Positions 44,641 through 55,576 are shown, numbered from the stretch's first letter. The stretch: 64,000 bases of DNA from Acidobacteria bacterium UBA823 (GCA_002296225.1 DBHR01000087.1:2887-66886); one strand, 5' to 3'. Notes: generated by a model not told the origin, from the sequence alone. Numbers and translations: made by a program.

Positions 44641-45546
44641 CTACTCCGTCAGTTCCTCGTAAGCTACGTTGAGGACCGCTTCGAGGGTCAGCCGAGGAAC
44701 CGGTGCGACGTGTTCCAGGAAGTCCGGTAGGACCTCGATCGCGGAAATCTCTTCCTGTGATTTCCCGGCCGCAATGCCGGCGTGTGTGTGCTCAAGTACG
44801 GCGGTCAGGTAATCCCGAAAGTGCATGAGATCGGCGCTCTCGCCGACGACCCCGAACCCCGGCTTGCCATGTCCGAACACGTAGGTGGTGTCCGACGTGT
44901 GCACGTCGGCCGCTCGTTCGAGTGAAGTGATCCAATTCGCGATCGACGCCCCGGCAGGTCGATCGATGAATGGGTGCACCCGATTGAACATCAAGTCGCC
45001 CATGTGCACGACGTTAGCGTTCTCGAAGTGTACGACAATGTCGCCGCCTGTGTGGGCCGGCCCATAATGACGAGCGGAGACAATCTCTGCCCCGAGGTGG
45101 ATCCGCCAGTTTTCGGCGAACGTGACATTCGCATACGCCTGATCGGCCTCAGTGCTGGCCTGCTCGGCCGCGCGGCGCTGCAGTTCGGGTACTCGGGTGT
45201 GCGCAACGATGTGTTTGACGACGCGCTGAAACACCTGATTGCCAGCAGTATGATCACCATGGTGGTGCGTGTTGATCAGAATGTCGATCCCGCGTTCCGA
45301 TCGTTCCAAGATCCCGTCGACGCAGACTTGTGCCGTGTTCGCAAACTGGCTGTCGATCACAACCGTGCCATCAGTTGACACCAGCCACCCGATCGTGCCC
45401 CCGCTGCCATTAAAGATGCCTACGTTGCTCCGAAGTGCCTCGAAACTGGTCTCCGAACTTTGCGCGAAGCCCGGAAGCCCCCGCAGCGCGCCCGCCGCGA
45501 CGACGAGCGACGACCTCACAATGAAACAACGGCGATTAAGAATCAC
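44641..45546 (-). CDS. Exported metallo-beta-lactamase-fold hydrolase
   Basis: A 301-residue MBL-fold enzyme. The zinc motif HxHxDH is in NTHHHGDHTAGN, followed by the later His in GPAHTGGD and Asp/His in MGDLMF and FGHGKPG. The N-terminus (LNRRCFIVRSSLVVAAGAL) looks like a twin-arginine signal peptide. GTG 45546 was chosen because an AGGAG site lies 7 bases before it; the open frame extends to 45609 without a site. It ends 22 bp from the convergent treT stop. Substrate unknown. Confidence 0.87.
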   Translation of the reverse strand: MILNRRCFIVRSSLVVAAGALRGLPGFAQSSETSFEALRSNVGIFNGSGGTIGWLVSTDGTVVIDSQFANTAQVCVDGILERSERGIDILINTHHHGDHTAGNQVFQRVVKHIVAHTRVPELQRRAAEQASTEADQAYANVTFAENWRIHLGAEIVSARHYGPAHTGGDIVVHFENANVVHMGDLMFNRVHPFIDRPAGASIANWITSLERAADVHTSDTTYVFGHGKPGFGVVGESADLMHFRDYLTAVLEHTHAGIAAGKSQEEISAIEVLPDFLEHVAPVPRLTLEAVLNVAYEELTE

Positions 45547-45652
45547 GATCAGGCTCCTGTCAAAAAATCTGATAGACCTCGGTTCGGCGGTAACGGCTAA
45601 TCTTCTCACGTTTTCGCTGGCGGGTTTAGCCCGTCCGCGGTCAGGCGGCCGG

Positions 45653-46630
45653 CTACGAAATCAATACGATCTTCCCGATGTGCTTGCCGGTTTCCATCAG
45701 CCGGTGCGCCTCAGCGGCTGCCCTCAGTGGAAACGTCTCGTGAATAACCGGCCGCGCCTGGCCCCGTTCGAGGATCGGCCAAACTCTCCGATGCAGCGCC
45801 TGCGCGATCGCGGTTTTCTCAGTGATGGGTCGGGGTCGTAATGTGGACCCTGTCAGCATCAGCCGCTTCTGCATGATTGGGATCCAATTGATTGTCGTTT
45901 TTGGCCCGTTCAGAATCCCGATCTGCACCAAACGGCCACCGTGATTAAGCACGCTGACGTTGCGCGGTGTGTAGTCGCCTCCGACCATGTCGAGGACGAC
46001 ATCGACCCCTCCATTACCAGGCATGGCTTTAATGACCTCAACGAAATCCTCGTCACGATAGTTAATGGCCAAATCGGCGCCAAGTCGCTCGCAGGCCGCG
46101 CACTTGTCGAAGGTGCCAGCCGTGGCAAACACCTGCGCACCAAATGCCGATGCCAACTGGATCGCGGTCGTCCCGATTCCACTGGAACCACCATGCACGA
46201 GGATCCGCTCGCCGGCCACGAGCCGGCCACGATCAAAGACGTTGGTCCAGACCGTGAAGTAAGTCTCTGGCAGCGCAGCCGCTGAAACGACGTCGAGATC
46301 GGCGGGAATCGGCAGCGCGACCGACGCGGTGCCGACGCAGTACTCCGCGTAACCGCCGCCGGGGACAAGCGCGCACACCGGGTCGCCGACGCGCCAGCGA
46401 TCAACTTCGGCCCCGCACTCGGCCACTGTGCCTGCGACTTCCAATCCTGGCAGATCGGATGCCCCGACCGGCGGCGGATACTTCCCCTGCCGCTGCATTA
46501 TGTCGGGCCAGTTCACACCCGCTGCCACCACGGCGATCAAGATTTCACCACGGCCTGGTGTCGGTTTCGGCCGATCGACCGCGGTGAGAACCTCAGGGCC
46601 TCCAGGCTTAGAAATTTCGATGGCCAACAT
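45653..46630 (-). CDS. NAD(P)H:quinone oxidoreductase, zinc-independent MDR type
   Basis: A 325-residue medium-chain dehydrogenase/reductase of the quinone oxidoreductase/PIG3 group. The Rossmann motif is HGGSSGIGTTAIQLA, and the N-terminal catalytic domain has GVNWPDIMQRQGKYP. The structural and catalytic zinc ligands of alcohol dehydrogenases are absent. It reduces quinones or enoyl compounds with NADPH. It lies 106 bp upstream of the MBL gene in the same direction. Confidence 0.92.
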   Translation of the reverse strand: MLAIEISKPGGPEVLTAVDRPKPTPGRGEILIAVVAAGVNWPDIMQRQGKYPPPVGASDLPGLEVAGTVAECGAEVDRWRVGDPVCALVPGGGYAEYCVGTASVALPIPADLDVVSAAALPETYFTVWTNVFDRGRLVAGERILVHGGSSGIGTTAIQLASAFGAQVFATAGTFDKCAACERLGADLAINYRDEDFVEVIKAMPGNGGVDVVLDMVGGDYTPRNVSVLNHGGRLVQIGILNGPKTTINWIPIMQKRLMLTGSTLRPRPITEKTAIAQALHRRVWPILERGQARPVIHETFPLRAAAEAHRLMETGKHIGKIVLIS

Positions 46631-47010
46631 GGGGGGGATTCCACTATACCCGAGAGGTAGGCTTGAAGCTGCTGGCGAAGGCCCATGCCCCGGGTGCTAC
46701 GCTCGGCACGTCGACCGTAAAGCCAGCGCCTTGCGGAAACTCCGGAAGGCTTATCAGGGATCCTGAAAAAGTCTCGGCATGACATCTACTACACCGTCAC
46801 GGACAACCCGGGTAAGCTTGTTGGGCCTAGGCGTTTGTTTCTGTCAAGGAAACGGCGTGTCCTGCCGCGGCACTTCGGTCACTCTTGCGGCGGCAAGGAG
46901 ATGCTGGCCGCGCCTCGGCTGAGTCGTTGCACGCGGTATTCGACACCGGGCGAAACGGGTCCATCGCCGGAAACCGCGCCATCGGACTAAAGAAGGAAGG
47001 AGTGTGCAAG
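46631..47010. other. Intergenic region, 380 bp, between quinone reductase and M55 peptidase genes
   Basis: No gene is supported here. The frame of the M55 gene stays open through part of it (from 46885), but those 42 codons have no signal-peptide character, whereas the downstream ATG has both a ribosome binding site and a signal peptide. The region must contain two divergent promoters; I could not identify them by eye. Confidence 0.4.
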
Positions 47011-47925
47011 ATGAACATAGCGACGAAAATGACGGGCGCCGCGGTCGCGGCTGTGCTGTGGTTAACGTTTGCTGGAGATGCGGCTGCGCAGCAGGCCGGT
47101 TTTAAGATCTACATCTCGGCCGACATGGAGGGGGTGACCGGTGCAGTTACAAACGAACAGCTCGGACCTGACGGTTTCGAATACCAGCGGTTCAGGCAGT
47201 TCCTCACCGAAGAGGTCATCGCGGCCATCGAGGGCGCTCGGGAAGCGGGCGCCATTGAGATCCTGGTGAGCGACTCCCATGGCAACGGCCAGAACCTATT
47301 GATCGACCAACTACCCACGGACGTCCAAGTCGTCCGGTCCTGGCCTCGGCCACTCGGCATGATGCAGGGGATCGACGAAACGTTCGACGGCGCCATCTTC
47401 ATCGGCTACCACTCCAGCACGACGAACCCGAATGGCGTCCGCGCCCACACAACCTCGAGCGCTCAGCTGACAGCGGTGCACGTCAACGGCGCCGAGATGA
47501 CCGAGGGTAGCTTTAACGCGGCTATCGCTGGTCACTTCGGCGTACCGGTCATTATGATCTCCGGCGATGACGCGGTCGTCAGTGAGGTACAATCCTCGAT
47601 CGGCGACATTGAGGGAGCCATCGTAAAGTGGGCGTATAGCTTCCACTCGGCTCGCACACTCCATCCCTCGGCCGGACGTGCGCTGATCCGCGAGAAAGCC
47701 CGCGCCGCCGTCAGTCGTATCGCAGAGTTTTCACCGTACAGGCCCGAGACACCAATCGAGTTCGACGTGACGTTCAAGAACTATCGTCCGTCTCAGCTCT
47801 TGGCTTATCTGCCACAGGTGGAGCGCACCGACTCGCACAGCATCCAGTTTGTTGGTGACGATATGGTCGAGGTCTCTCGCTTCTTCACCTTTATGATGAA
47901 CTACAGCTCGTCGCTGGAACCGTAA
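47011..47925 (+). CDS. Exported M55 family D-aminopeptidase-like protein
   Basis: A 304-residue member of peptidase family M55 (DppA fold). The metal and active-site motifs are YISADMEGVTG, SDSHGNGQNLL, GYHSS and the C-terminal SHSIQFVG. Unlike Bacillus DppA it carries a signal peptide (about residues 1-27, ending AAAQQ), so it should work in the periplasm, for example on D-amino-acid peptides from peptidoglycan. The start at 47011 is fixed by an AGGAAGGAG site. Confidence 0.9.
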   Translation: MNIATKMTGAAVAAVLWLTFAGDAAAQQAGFKIYISADMEGVTGAVTNEQLGPDGFEYQRFRQFLTEEVIAAIEGAREAGAIEILVSDSHGNGQNLLIDQLPTDVQVVRSWPRPLGMMQGIDETFDGAIFIGYHSSTTNPNGVRAHTTSSAQLTAVHVNGAEMTEGSFNAAIAGHFGVPVIMISGDDAVVSEVQSSIGDIEGAIVKWAYSFHSARTLHPSAGRALIREKARAAVSRIAEFSPYRPETPIEFDVTFKNYRPSQLLAYLPQVERTDSHSIQFVGDDMVEVSRFFTFMMNYSSSLEP

Positions 47926-48179
47926 CTCATGAGGAACCGTTTGACGGTCCAGTCGGTGAAACCAACCGACAGGGCAACCGTAGCCACTTTCTGCCAGAAC
48001 AGCCTCGAATCGTGCAACGCCACGTTCTGAACGGAGGCAGCGACCTGGACACAGTCGGATGCACCGCACGCAAGTAGACACGGTCTTCAGGTTTTACTAA
48101 ACGGACAGAACGCTGGCTTACCCCACCGAGATATAGAAGCTACGCCGGTCAGTCTGTTCGGTGGAGACCACCCCTAACG
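47926..48179. other. Convergent intergenic region, 254 bp
   Basis: No gene is seen. A hairpin GTCGGT/ACCGAC (47952-47970) lies 27 bp after the M55 stop and could help end transcription, but no T-run follows it. Confidence 0.25.
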
Positions 48180-48902
48180 CTACCGTACGATCTGCACAGC
48201 GAGAATCTCAACCCGTCGCAGCGGCGTCTCGCCGTCCAGCGGAAGGGACTCGATGGCATCCACGGTCGTCATGCCGTCGACGACGCGGCCGAAGACCGTG
48301 TACTCTCCGTCGAGCGAGCTCACCGTGCCTGTGCAAATGAAGAAGGAGGTCGACGCGCTGGCCGGGTCATCCCCTCTGGCCATTGAGACGATGCCGCGAA
48401 CGTGCGGCGTGGCGGAAAACTCCGGCTGGAGGCTGGTAACGAAGCGCTGCTGGCTCTCGTTGAGTGGCCGCTCACGGCTGCCGAGCCAACCGGACTGGAC
48501 GAGCATCCCCTCGACCACTCGATGGAACGACACACCGTCGAAGACGCCGAGCGAGGCAAGGCGGAGAAAATTACGGACATGCTCCGACGCAATGTCGGGC
48601 ATGAATTCGATTGTGATCAGGCCGGCGGTGGTCGCGAGGATCGCCCGAAAGCCGGCCAGTTCCTCGACGCTGTCCACTGAGAACGGTGCCGGCTGACGCT
48701 TGTCACGAATGGTGACGGGTCGGATTGCGATCCGCTCGACGGCCTCTTTGGCGGTAATCTCCTGACGATTGAGTGCCGTTTCAAGCCCCGCCCTCATGTC
48801 CTGCACGTCATGGGCGCCGGCAGGCGTAACAAGGGAAGCCAGAATCGCGCCCGCCACGGCCGCGCGACACCGTTCACCGCAACGCTCGGATGTCGTAGGC
48901 AT
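48180..48902 (-). CDS. Exported cyclophilin-type peptidyl-prolyl isomerase
   Basis: A 240-residue PPIase. After a signal peptide (about 1-30) and a ~50-residue helical segment comes a cyclophilin domain with the active-site FHRVVEGMLVQSGW, SMARGDDPASASTSFFIC and YTVFGRVVDGM. The gene overlaps the end of the upstream PQQ-like propeller gene by 29 bp, so both exported products are made together and it may assist folding in the periplasm. Confidence 0.92.
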   Translation of the reverse strand: MPTTSERCGERCRAAVAGAILASLVTPAGAHDVQDMRAGLETALNRQEITAKEAVERIAIRPVTIRDKRQPAPFSVDSVEELAGFRAILATTAGLITIEFMPDIASEHVRNFLRLASLGVFDGVSFHRVVEGMLVQSGWLGSRERPLNESQQRFVTSLQPEFSATPHVRGIVSMARGDDPASASTSFFICTGTVSSLDGEYTVFGRVVDGMTTVDAIESLPLDGETPLRRVEILAVQIVR

Positions 48903-50127
48903 AGATCATGTCCTGGACTCTGAGAATTAGCTGACCCTCCGAGATGATGGGATGGCTCCAAGTGGGCAGCGGGCCAATCTCAAGCCGGAACCGTCCCAAC
49001 TCACGGTAGCCGGTCGGTGACGCCTCCGCTAAGCCGACGACGCCGCGCTCGCTGAAAAGATACAGTCGGCCGTCGGCGTAAATCAGCGAGCCCTTTCCAA
49101 CACTGCGATCTCGCCACGCAATCTTGCCATCGCTGAACCGCAGTGCTGTCAGTATGGCGCTCGAGAAACCGTAAAGGTGATCGCCGACCAGCACGGAGCT
49201 GCTGTGATGATTCCGCATGCTCGTGCTGTAGTAGACCTCCCTCGCACCCGCGCCACTCGGGCCGATCTCAAGGAGCGCCCCGCCACGGCCGTAGTTCGAC
49301 GACAGGAATACCTGATTGCCACGAACAATCGGCGTGGCAATGTTGGCCGTCATGTTAGCGACACCGTCGTAGCTCCATAGGAGTCGGCCGTCGTCGATGG
49401 CCAGGCCGAGAGCGCGCTGCGCGGTCAAGAATATCGCCGAGTCGAACCCGCCGAGATGCTGGACCACGGCTGACGAGTAGGCCGCGCCGTCACTCTGGCT
49501 TCGCCAGACGAGTGAGCCGTCACGCTTGTCGAGTGCAACGATTGCGCCGTCATGGCCACCGGTGTTAACGAGCACACGGTCGCCAACGACCAGCGGCGAC
49601 TCACTTAGGCCCCAATACGGGTTGTAGCCACCGTAGCGCTCAAGCACGTTGATCGACCAGGTGACCCGCCCGGTCGCCGCCTCCAAACACGTGAGGTCGC
49701 CCCGCGCACCCAGCGCATAGAGCCTGTCACCGTTAACAGTCGGCGTGCTGCGCGACCCGTCCCCCATTTCGTTGTTAAAGCGGCGTCCATGGGCCGTTGC
49801 CCAAAGACGGACGCCCGTCGTCGCATCGAGCGCGACGACGAACTCGCTGCCGCCCCGCGCACCCAGTGTGTACAACCGGCCATCCGATGCCGAGAACGAG
49901 GAAAAACCGATGCCGACGCCACTGGCGGTCCATGCGAGTGACGGGCCCTCTGCGGGCCAGGACTGTAGGAGGTCGGTCTCCGGAGAATGCCCGTCGCGAT
50001 TCTGGCCGCGCCACTGATGCCATTCGGGCGTCTGAGCGGAAACGCGCACCGAGAAACACGTCGACAGAGCCACGATAGCGGCGACGAACACCACGATGCA
50101 TGCGATGGCACGTTGCATCAGGAGCAT
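48874..50127 (-). CDS. Exported PQQ-like beta-propeller protein
   Basis: A 417-residue secreted propeller with a signal peptide (about 1-32, ending VSAQT) followed by WHQWRGQNRDGHS, the same W-x-QWRG opening as the protein at 8899-10164. Repeated PQQ-blade turns (ALDATTGVRLW, ALDKRDGSLVW, AIDDGRLLW) are evident. Catalytic calcium/PQQ residues are not recognisable. ATG 50127 or ATG 50118 may be used. It is coupled to the cyclophilin gene and divergent from the PEGA gene. Confidence 0.87.
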   Translation of the reverse strand: MLLMQRAIACIVVFVAAIVALSTCFSVRVSAQTPEWHQWRGQNRDGHSPETDLLQSWPAEGPSLAWTASGVGIGFSSFSASDGRLYTLGARGGSEFVVALDATTGVRLWATAHGRRFNNEMGDGSRSTPTVNGDRLYALGARGDLTCLEAATGRVTWSINVLERYGGYNPYWGLSESPLVVGDRVLVNTGGHDGAIVALDKRDGSLVWRSQSDGAAYSSAVVQHLGGFDSAIFLTAQRALGLAIDDGRLLWSYDGVANMTANIATPIVRGNQVFLSSNYGRGGALLEIGPSGAGAREVYYSTSMRNHHSSSVLVGDHLYGFSSAILTALRFSDGKIAWRDRSVGKGSLIYADGRLYLFSERGVVGLAEASPTGYRELGRFRLEIGPLPTWSHPIISEGQLILRVQDMIYAYDIRALR

Positions 50128-50190
50128 CTATGTTATCCGCTTCCCCCAACACCGTGCGAGCCGAAGCCGCGCGCGTGCTAGGATGAAACT

Positions 50191-50988
50191 ATGGCTTTGT
50201 TTGGCGAACATTCTTCCGTGGCCCCGGATGACGAGCGCAAATCGTCTCACGCTGGCGGCTGGCTCATCGTCGTCCCGCTACTTCTCGTCGCCGCTTCGGC
50301 CGGCGCGTACTTGCTCTTCTCGTCGTCTGAGAAGGCAACACCCATCGTCGTCGAGCGTGTGGTACCGGCGCCCACGCCAAGACCGGAGCCCGAACCCGAG
50401 CCGGTTCGCCCGGCGCCAGCACCGCCTGAACCTGAGCCCGATCCCACGCCGCCGCCGCCGGAGCCGACCAACGTCCTCCGGGTAACAAGCGACGTTGACG
50501 GAGCACACGTCTTCCTCGACCGACGCTTCTTGGGAAATACACCGTTCGATATGGCCGATCTCGAGCCTGGGATGCACCGGTTGAACGTCGCCGCACAAGG
50601 CCACGAAGGGGTCGTCAAGACGATCGACATTTCCGACGAGCCGGTGGAGCTGAACATCGAGTTTCGGATTGTGCGGCTCGACGAAATGATCGACGTCATC
50701 CATAAGCATCGTTTTGGATCGTGCCAGGGGCGTCTCGTGGCAAACCTCCAGGGCTTCCACTACCAAACCGCACACGACGACGCGTTCGCTGTGCCGCTCA
50801 ATCAGGTCGAGTCGTTCGAGATTGACTATCTCGATCACACCCTCTACCTGAAGGTGCGTGGCGATCGCGACTACACTTTTACCGACGAGCAGAAAACGGC
50901 CGACCCACTGTTCGTCTTTCACCGCGACGTCGAGAAGGCACGCACGCGTTTGGCGCAGGGCGACCGGCCGGCCGGCGATAGCCAGTAG
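50191..50988 (+). CDS. Membrane-anchored PEGA-domain protein
   Basis: A 265-residue protein: short cytoplasmic head, one transmembrane helix (about residues 23-43), a proline/glutamate-rich spacer with repeated P-E-P steps (about 60-92) and a PEGA domain (about 95-160; VFLDRRFLGNTPFDMADLEPGMHRL). A C-terminal domain of ~100 residues has no recognisable family. The Pro/Glu rod would hold the PEGA domain away from the membrane, as in wall-spanning proteins. An AGGA site precedes ATG 50191. Confidence 0.85.
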   Translation: MALFGEHSSVAPDDERKSSHAGGWLIVVPLLLVAASAGAYLLFSSSEKATPIVVERVVPAPTPRPEPEPEPVRPAPAPPEPEPDPTPPPPEPTNVLRVTSDVDGAHVFLDRRFLGNTPFDMADLEPGMHRLNVAAQGHEGVVKTIDISDEPVELNIEFRIVRLDEMIDVIHKHRFGSCQGRLVANLQGFHYQTAHDDAFAVPLNQVESFEIDYLDHTLYLKVRGDRDYTFTDEQKTADPLFVFHRDVEKARTRLAQGDRPAGDSQ

Positions 50989-51191
50989 CGGCGGTCACCA
51001 TGCCGACCCGTTGTCCTTGGGCCGGCACCGACCCACTCCGTGTCGCCACCACGACGCCGAATGTGAGTTCCGCAGCATGACGACCGGAGGATTTTCGAGA
51101 TACCCGTGCTGGAAGACGCCCACGCCGGCCTGCAGTTGATCACCACAAACGGCGGGGCCCTGAATGCACTGCGCAGCCTGATCGATCGAAA

Positions 51192-51794
51192 TCAATCTTG
51201 GACGACGGCTCGCTTGCTCCGGTGGTGATCGCGCACCGCGCGGGCGAGCCTCTTACTCAAATAGACTTTTGATTCGCGGTTGTCGCGGGGGTTGACCTCG
51301 TACTTAACGACGTCGAACTCAAGATTGTCGAGCACGCTACGCATGACGTAGAACTTATTTTTTGTCTTGACGAGAATCTCATCAAAGCCGTTGTCGAGTG
51401 CCCAAGCCTCCTGTGCCTCGCTGAGCGCGCGGAAATGTCCCTGGCCACGCCAGTCGCGCCGCGTTGCGCCGATCCAGCTATAGAGAATCTTTCGGTCGCG
51501 GAACTCAACGCAATCGTGCAGCCGCACGACGAGGTCCTCCAGCCTCGGATCAGCCTCTTCGGCCCGAAGTTCGTGCGCGACTTTGTAGGAAACAGGCACG
51601 ACGGTCGCGGGGTCGTTGGGTAACGGCGCCTCGGCCATGAGGATCTGATGATCGCGGCCATCCAAGCGCTGAATCACTTCAGCTGATGTCTTCCGGCGAG
51701 GAAATTCGCCGAAGTGCTCCTCAATGTACTGGATCTCTAGGGCACCCTGCTGCAACGGGTACTGTCTGATGTGGTATTCCATCGACCCGGTCAT
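51192..51794 (-). CDS. GNAT family N-acetyltransferase
   Basis: A 200-residue acetyltransferase. The acetyl-CoA pyrophosphate loop is GATRRDWRGQGHFRAL (consensus R/Q-x-x-G-x-G/A), and the following helix/strand is EAWALDNGFDEILVKTKNKFYVM. It starts 41 bp after the metH stop on the same strand and could be co-transcribed with it. Start ATG 51794 or, four codons later, ATG 51782. Acceptor substrate unknown. Confidence 0.85.
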   Translation of the reverse strand: MTGSMEYHIRQYPLQQGALEIQYIEEHFGEFPRRKTSAEVIQRLDGRDHQILMAEAPLPNDPATVVPVSYKVAHELRAEEADPRLEDLVVRLHDCVEFRDRKILYSWIGATRRDWRGQGHFRALSEAQEAWALDNGFDEILVKTKNKFYVMRSVLDNLEFDVVKYEVNPRDNRESKVYLSKRLARAVRDHHRSKRAVVQD

Positions 51795-51835
51795 CCCGCA
51801 CCACCCACGGCTACCGCTCGACGTTCGCGGGCATC

Positions 51836-54800
51836 TTACGCGAGATTCGTTGCCAGCCAGCGCTCGACCTCGTCGACCGGTCGTTTTTTCCGCGTGGCGT
51901 ACGCTTCCACTTGATCCTGACCGATTCGCCCGACGGTGAAGTATCGTGCCTCCGGGTGACTAAAATAGAGGCCGCTCACGCTGGCCGCCGGCGTCATCAT
52001 GCACGATTCAGTCAGCCCGATACCGGCCCGGCCGGCGTCGAGCAGTTGGAACAACTTGGCCGTCTCGCTGTGATCCGGACACGCCGGATAGCCGAACGCC
52101 GGCCGGATACCACGAAACCGCTCGGCGAGAAGATCGTCATGGGTTAGCTGCTCTGCTACGCCGTATCCCCATTCGCGGCGGACCCGCAAATGCAGGTACT
52201 CCGCGAACGCCTCAGCCAGCCGGTCGGCAAGGGCCTTCGCCATGATCGCATGGTAGTCGTCGTGATCGCGCTCGAACTCCGCGACGACGTCCCCCACCCC
52301 GAGACCGCCCGTCACGGCGAAGGCTCCGAGATGGTCAGCGAAGGGGCTGTCGCGTGGCGCAATATAGTCGGCAAGGGAGCGGTTCGGCCGGCCCTCAACC
52401 ATCACGCCCTGCTGCCGAAGCATCGGGAACTTGGCCAGCGCGTGTGTCCGATCGGCGTCGGCGTAAGCCACGATTGAATCTTCGTCAGCATCGGCCGGCC
52501 AAAACCCGTAGACGCCCCGCGCTGAGATAAGACGCTCGCCCACTATCCGGCCGAGCAGGGCCTGAGCATGACCGTAGAGCTCTCGCGCCGCCGGCCCATA
52601 TGTTGGGTGATCCAAGATCTGTGGAAATCGCCCCTTGAGCTCCCATGTCGAGAAGAAGAACGTCCAGTCGATGAACGGGACGATCTCGTCCAGCGTCACA
52701 CTGTCCAGCACCCTGGCGCCAGTGAACAGCGGCACGGGCAGTTCGGCAGCGTCCCAATCGAGCCGGAGACGATTGGCCCGCGCTTCGTTGAAGGGCAGCA
52801 GGGGCTTCGCCTTCCGGCTGGCAAAGGTCTCCCGGAGCTCGGCCTGTACCCGGCGGTTATCTGCGTCGAACTCGTTCCGGGCCGACGAATTCAGCAGCTT
52901 CGACACGACGTTGACCGCGCGGGACGCATCCAGCACGTGAACCGTGCTTTGGCTGTACTCCGGCGCAATCTTGACTGCCGTATGCTGCCGGCTCGTCGTG
53001 GCACCGCCGATCAGCAGCGGCAGCGAGAGGTTGCGCCGCTCCATTTCCTTTGCCACAAGGACCATTTCGTCAAGCGACGGTGTAATGAGGCCACTCAGAC
53101 CGACGAAGTCAGCCTCCTCGTTGGCAGCCCTCTGGAGAATTGTGTCGCACGGCACCATGACGCCGAGGTCGATGACCTCGTAGTTATTGCAGCTCAGGAC
53201 AACGCCGACTATGTTCTTGCCGATGTCGTGCACGTCGCCCTTCACCGTCGCCAGCACGACCTTGCCTCGCGACGCCGCGTGACCTTGCGTCCGCTTCTCA
53301 GTCTCCATGAACGGCTCGAGATAGGCCACCGCCTTCTTCATCGCCCGCGCGCTCTTCACGACCTGTGGCAGAAACATCTTGCCCGCCCCGAACAAGTCTC
53401 CGACGACTTTCATCCCGTCCATGAGCGGCCCCTCGATGATCTCTAAGGGGCGCGGATACTTCTGCCGCGCCTCTTCGACGTCGGCGTCAATGAAATCAAC
53501 GATGCCGCGCACGAGCGCGTGCGACAGCCTGGCTTCGATGGAACTCTCGCGCCAAGACAGGTCGGCCGCCCGCTTCGTGCCTTCGCCCTTAACCGACTCG
53601 GCAAATGCCACCATCCGTTCGGTGGCATCCGGCCGACGGTTGAAAATGATGTCCTCGACGTGCTGCAACAACTCGGGCGGGATATCTTCATAGACAACGA
53701 GCTGCCCCGCGTTGACGATTGCCATGTCCAGACCGGCCTGAATCGCGTGATATAGGAAGGCCGAGTGGATCGCCTCGCGAACGACGTTCTGGCCCCTGAA
53801 CGAGAACGACAGATTGCTGACGCCGCCGCTCACCTTGACACCTGGACACGAGGCCTTAATGCGCTTCACCGCCTCAATGAAGTTGATTGCGTAGTCGTTG
53901 TGTTCCTCGAGTCCGGTAGCGATCGCCAGAATGTTCGGGTCGAAGATTATGTCGTGCGGGTCGAAGTCGAGTCGCTCGGTCAGCAGTAGATAGGCGCGCT
54001 CGCAAATTTCGACCTTGCGGTCGACTGTATCGGCCTGCCCAACCTCGTCGAACGCCATGACGATGACACCCGCCCCATAGCGTTGAGCTACCCTCGCCTT
54101 GCGCAGAAAATCGTTCTCACCTTCCTTGAGACTGATCGAGTTGATGACCGACTTGCCCTGAACACATTTCAGCCCGGCCTCAAGGACCGACCACTTCGAG
54201 CTATCGATCATCACCGGTACCCGCGCAATCTCAGGCTCCGTAGCAATGAGGTTCAGAAAGCAGGCCATCACCTGTTCGGAGTCGAGCATTGCCTCGTCCA
54301 TGTTGACGTCGAGGAGGTTCGCACCGCCGCGCACCTGCTCCACGGCAACCGTGGCAGCCTCCACGTACTCCGCGTTCGTGATGAGGCGCTCGAAGCGTTT
54401 CGACCCAGTCACGTTCGTCCGTTCGCCGACCATCTGAAAGTTGCTGTCGGCATCGAACGTCAGTACTTCGAGGCCAGCGAACTGAGTCAGCCGCTCAGGC
54501 GTCGGCACGACGCGGGGCGGCAGACCCGAAACGGCTTGCGAGACCGCTCGGATGTGGTCAGGCGTAGTTCCACAGCAACCGCCAAGGATGTTGACGAAGC
54601 CGCTGGCGGCGAACTCCCGGAGCAGTTGGCTCGTCTCGTCTGGCCGTTCGTCATATTCGCCGAAAGCGTTGGGCAAACCGGCGTTTGGGTAGCAGCTCAC
54701 GTAGGTGTCGACCAAACGCGACAGTTCGGCCAGATACGGTCGCATCTCGCGCGCGCCGAAGCCGCAGTTGATACCGACCGAAAAGGGCCGCGCGTGCCGG

Positions 54801-55543
54801 GTGGACACATAGAATGCGTCGATCGTCTGTCCCGACAGGGTCCGGCCACTGCGGTCGGTCACCGTCACCGATAACATTACCGGCACGTCATGCCCACGCT
54901 GGTCGAACACGTCGTTCAGCGCGACGATCACCGCCTTGGCGTTGAGCGTGTCGAAGATCGTCTCGACGAGAAGCAGGTCCACGCCACCATCGAGCAGACC
55001 GCGCGCCTGCTCCACGTAGGCGTCCCGCAGCGCATCGAACGTGATTGCCCGAGCGGCCGGGTCGTTCACATCGGGCGAAATTGACAGCGTGCGATTCGTG
55101 GGACCCATGGCGCCCGCGACGAATCTTTGGCGATCCGGCGTCCGGTCGCTCCACTCCGTGGCGGCCCGCTTGGCGATCCGCGCGGCCTCGAAATTCAACT
55201 CGTAGACGACCGCCTCAAGGCCGTAGTCGGCCTGGGAGACCGACGTTCCGTTGAACGTGTTGGTCTCGATGATGTCGCTGCCAGCCTCCAGATACTCGTG
55301 GTGTATGTGCTCGACTACCTCCGGCCGCGTCAGGGCTAGAAGGTCGTTGTCGCCCTTGAGGTCGTGAGCGTGGTCACGGAACCGGGCACCGCGGAAGTCG
55401 GCCTCCGACAACCCGCGCTGTTGGATCATCGTCCCCATCGCGCCGTCAAGCAAAAGGATCCGCTCGGCAAGCAGCCGGGCGAGCTGGAAACGCACGTCCC
55501 CCCTGCTCTTGGCGGCAGCGTCCGATCGTGGCTTTTCTGACAT
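51836..55543 (-). CDS. metH: Cobalamin-dependent methionine synthase
   Basis: A 1235-residue MetH of full length, transferring a methyl group from methyltetrahydrofolate to homocysteine via B12. Domains in order: homocysteine domain with zinc ligands in GINCGFG and GGCCGTTP; pterin domain (from about 350; [21 protein letters not shown]); cap and B12-binding domains with the DxHxxG motif [14 protein letters not shown]; and a C-terminal activation domain that binds AdoMet ([24 protein letters not shown]). ATG 55543 is chosen; a GTG immediately before it is also possible. It lies 33 bp downstream of the ArsR-methyltransferase gene, probably in one operon. Confidence 0.97.
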   Translation of the reverse strand: MSEKPRSDAAAKSRGDVRFQLARLLAERILLLDGAMGTMIQQRGLSEADFRGARFRDHAHDLKGDNDLLALTRPEVVEHIHHEYLEAGSDIIETNTFNGTSVSQADYGLEAVVYELNFEAARIAKRAATEWSDRTPDRQRFVAGAMGPTNRTLSISPDVNDPAARAITFDALRDAYVEQARGLLDGGVDLLLVETIFDTLNAKAVIVALNDVFDQRGHDVPVMLSVTVTDRSGRTLSGQTIDAFYVSTRHARPFSVGINCGFGAREMRPYLAELSRLVDTYVSCYPNAGLPNAFGEYDERPDETSQLLREFAASGFVNILGGCCGTTPDHIRAVSQAVSGLPPRVVPTPERLTQFAGLEVLTFDADSNFQMVGERTNVTGSKRFERLITNAEYVEAATVAVEQVRGGANLLDVNMDEAMLDSEQVMACFLNLIATEPEIARVPVMIDSSKWSVLEAGLKCVQGKSVINSISLKEGENDFLRKARVAQRYGAGVIVMAFDEVGQADTVDRKVEICERAYLLLTERLDFDPHDIIFDPNILAIATGLEEHNDYAINFIEAVKRIKASCPGVKVSGGVSNLSFSFRGQNVVREAIHSAFLYHAIQAGLDMAIVNAGQLVVYEDIPPELLQHVEDIIFNRRPDATERMVAFAESVKGEGTKRAADLSWRESSIEARLSHALVRGIVDFIDADVEEARQKYPRPLEIIEGPLMDGMKVVGDLFGAGKMFLPQVVKSARAMKKAVAYLEPFMETEKRTQGHAASRGKVVLATVKGDVHDIGKNIVGVVLSCNNYEVIDLGVMVPCDTILQRAANEEADFVGLSGLITPSLDEMVLVAKEMERRNLSLPLLIGGATTSRQHTAVKIAPEYSQSTVHVLDASRAVNVVSKLLNSSARNEFDADNRRVQAELRETFASRKAKPLLPFNEARANRLRLDWDAAELPVPLFTGARVLDSVTLDEIVPFIDWTFFFSTWELKGRFPQILDHPTYGPAARELYGHAQALLGRIVGERLISARGVYGFWPADADEDSIVAYADADRTHALAKFPMLRQQGVMVEGRPNRSLADYIAPRDSPFADHLGAFAVTGGLGVGDVVAEFERDHDDYHAIMAKALADRLAEAFAEYLHLRVRREWGYGVAEQLTHDDLLAERFRGIRPAFGYPACPDHSETAKLFQLLDAGRAGIGLTESCMMTPAASVSGLYFSHPEARYFTVGRIGQDQVEAYATRKKRPVDEVERWLATNLA

Positions 55544-55576
55544 CACATTCGATCTATCGTCACTTGGCTGGCTGAA

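Noticed and set aside
52568..53446. 292-residue plus-strand frame
   Set aside because: It lies wholly antisense to metH, and its arginine/histidine-rich sequence is typical of shadow frames in GC-rich DNA.
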